A stretch of 64,000 nt of DNA from Sclerurus mexicanus. Lineage: Eukaryota; Chordata; Aves; Passeriformes; Furnariidae. The notes under the pieces were generated by a model. That model ran no database searches. It was given only the letters and a program-made list of their open reading frames with translations, and was not told where the DNA came from. Positions 62,998-64,000 of the stretch are shown piece after piece. How positions within the stretch are numbered: the stretch's first letter is position 1; each line of letters starts with the position of its first letter. Location: the NCBI GenBank assembly GCA_013396755.1, contig VWZF01006915.1, positions 91,447 through 155,446 of the forward strand. The letters are read 5' to 3'. The position numbers were made by a program, and so were the translations under genes.

Positions 62998-64000
62998 GAT
63001 GCTTTAGGGGGACCACACACCGCTCCCTGCCCCATCTCCTGTGTGTGACACCTTTGCAGCAGTGCTGCTGAACTCCCCCATCCCACCAGAATGGGCAGGG
63101 TTGGCCACACCACTAACTGAAACCCATAGAAGAGTAAAGACACACAACCAGAGTGAATCTCAAGAAGAGCAACATGTTCACTTCCTCACCCACTTATGTA
63201 TGCACAGTGAAAATTTTAAATAAAATCTTTTTCTGGTTTAACTGCAAAATGTTAAATTAATAAATAAAAATTTAAAAGAAACATTAAAAATACCCAACAT
63301 TCCTCAGCCCAGATGTGTAAATGTGAGATTATTCAGGACAAGATACACCACTGGCGTAATGGGAACAAGCAATTAAAACTTCCTTATCTAAGCACTTTCT
63401 GAATATGCTCTTTTTTCTGTCGAACAATAGCATCAATTTACAAGGAAATGGCAATTTCCATAAAACAGTTAAGTCTGTCTTTTTCTGCATCTTATACCAA
63501 CCAAATTATAAGTACTTCATTAATAACCAGTCACGTTTAAATCAGCATGGAAGCTTCAGAACTAGATAATGCAAAAGAGCAATGTATTTACAAAAAAAAT
63601 ATACTACTATGGCTTACAGCAACCATGGTGAGATATGTTGTCAATAGCTCTCCACAAAACCACTGATGAAGAGCATTTCTAACGCACTCCATGCACACGA
63701 CTGCAGAACACCAGTAATTCCAGAAGAAAGAGTTTCCAGCAGCTGCCCCTCCCCTTGCCACACAGTTTCAAAAGCTCTCTTTCCCAGAACTGCCTTTAGT
63801 AAGCCAAAAATTGATGTTACTCCAGTATAAACGACGGGGACAGCTTTCTCCTCAGGACAATGGGACAAGATGGGATAAGGATATCAAATGCAATGGCTAG
63901 GTATCTGAAATTGAGACAGGATTCTTTTAGGACTATTTGGATCTACTAGGGATCTTCCACTGGTATAAATGGAAAACCTGTGTGTCTTAGTTCAAAGGGA
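62998..64000. other. CPNE1: Right edge: CPNE1 intron
   Basis: AT-rich intronic DNA with no further copine exon visible. The next upstream exon of CPNE1 must lie past 64000, making this intron at least 1.2 kb. Confidence 0.65.

Noticed and set aside
63641..63868. 75-codon minus-strand frame near the right edge
   Set aside because: It lies where an upstream CPNE1 exon might be, but has no copine sequence. Treated as intron.

Overview
The window is vertebrate nuclear DNA, almost certainly from a bird. Small GT-AG exons are separated by short introns, and chicken-repeat-1 (CR1) retroposon tails are scattered throughout. Solo LTRs with 5-bp target duplications look like avian ERVL-type elements. 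Nothing prokaryotic is present, so the long frames outside the exons described here are mostly chance or antisense shadows.

Two genes on the minus strand fill most of the window. The first is a complete type-II ferlin, read here as FER1L4, from a start codon at 50273 to a stop at 13306. I joined 45 exons by eye. Every junction is GT-AG and every phase closes, giving 6036 nt of CDS and 2011 residues. It reads C2A, acidic linker, C2B, C2C, FerA/FerB region, C2D, charged linker, C2E, C2F, charged juxtamembrane segment and one C-terminal membrane anchor. The second is the 3' part of copine-1 (CPNE1), nine exons from 62795 down to a stop at 55394. It covers the end of C2B and the whole copine vWA domain; its first ~210 codons lie beyond the right edge. 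FER1L4 next to CPNE1 matches the vertebrate 20q11-type gene order, but SPAG4, which I recall lying between them in mammals, is not visible.

Layout: 1-13.3 kb is gene-poor, with an inverted pair of an unidentified repeat, a solo LTR, a candidate two-exon secreted peptide (minus, 3791-4283), a possible lone coiled-coil exon and a CR1 copy. 13.3-50.3 kb is FER1L4, with several CR1 copies and a second LTR in its introns. 50.0-50.9 kb is a GC-rich promoter region with a minisatellite that begins just upstream of the FER1L4 start codon. 50.9-55.4 kb is intergenic DNA plus a probable CPNE1 3'UTR. 55.4-64 kb is CPNE1, with two more LTRs in its introns.

The most unusual structure is a 36-bp tandem array at 62783-62997. 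It has copied the 3' splice site of a CPNE1 exon, with that exon's first codons, six times in frame.
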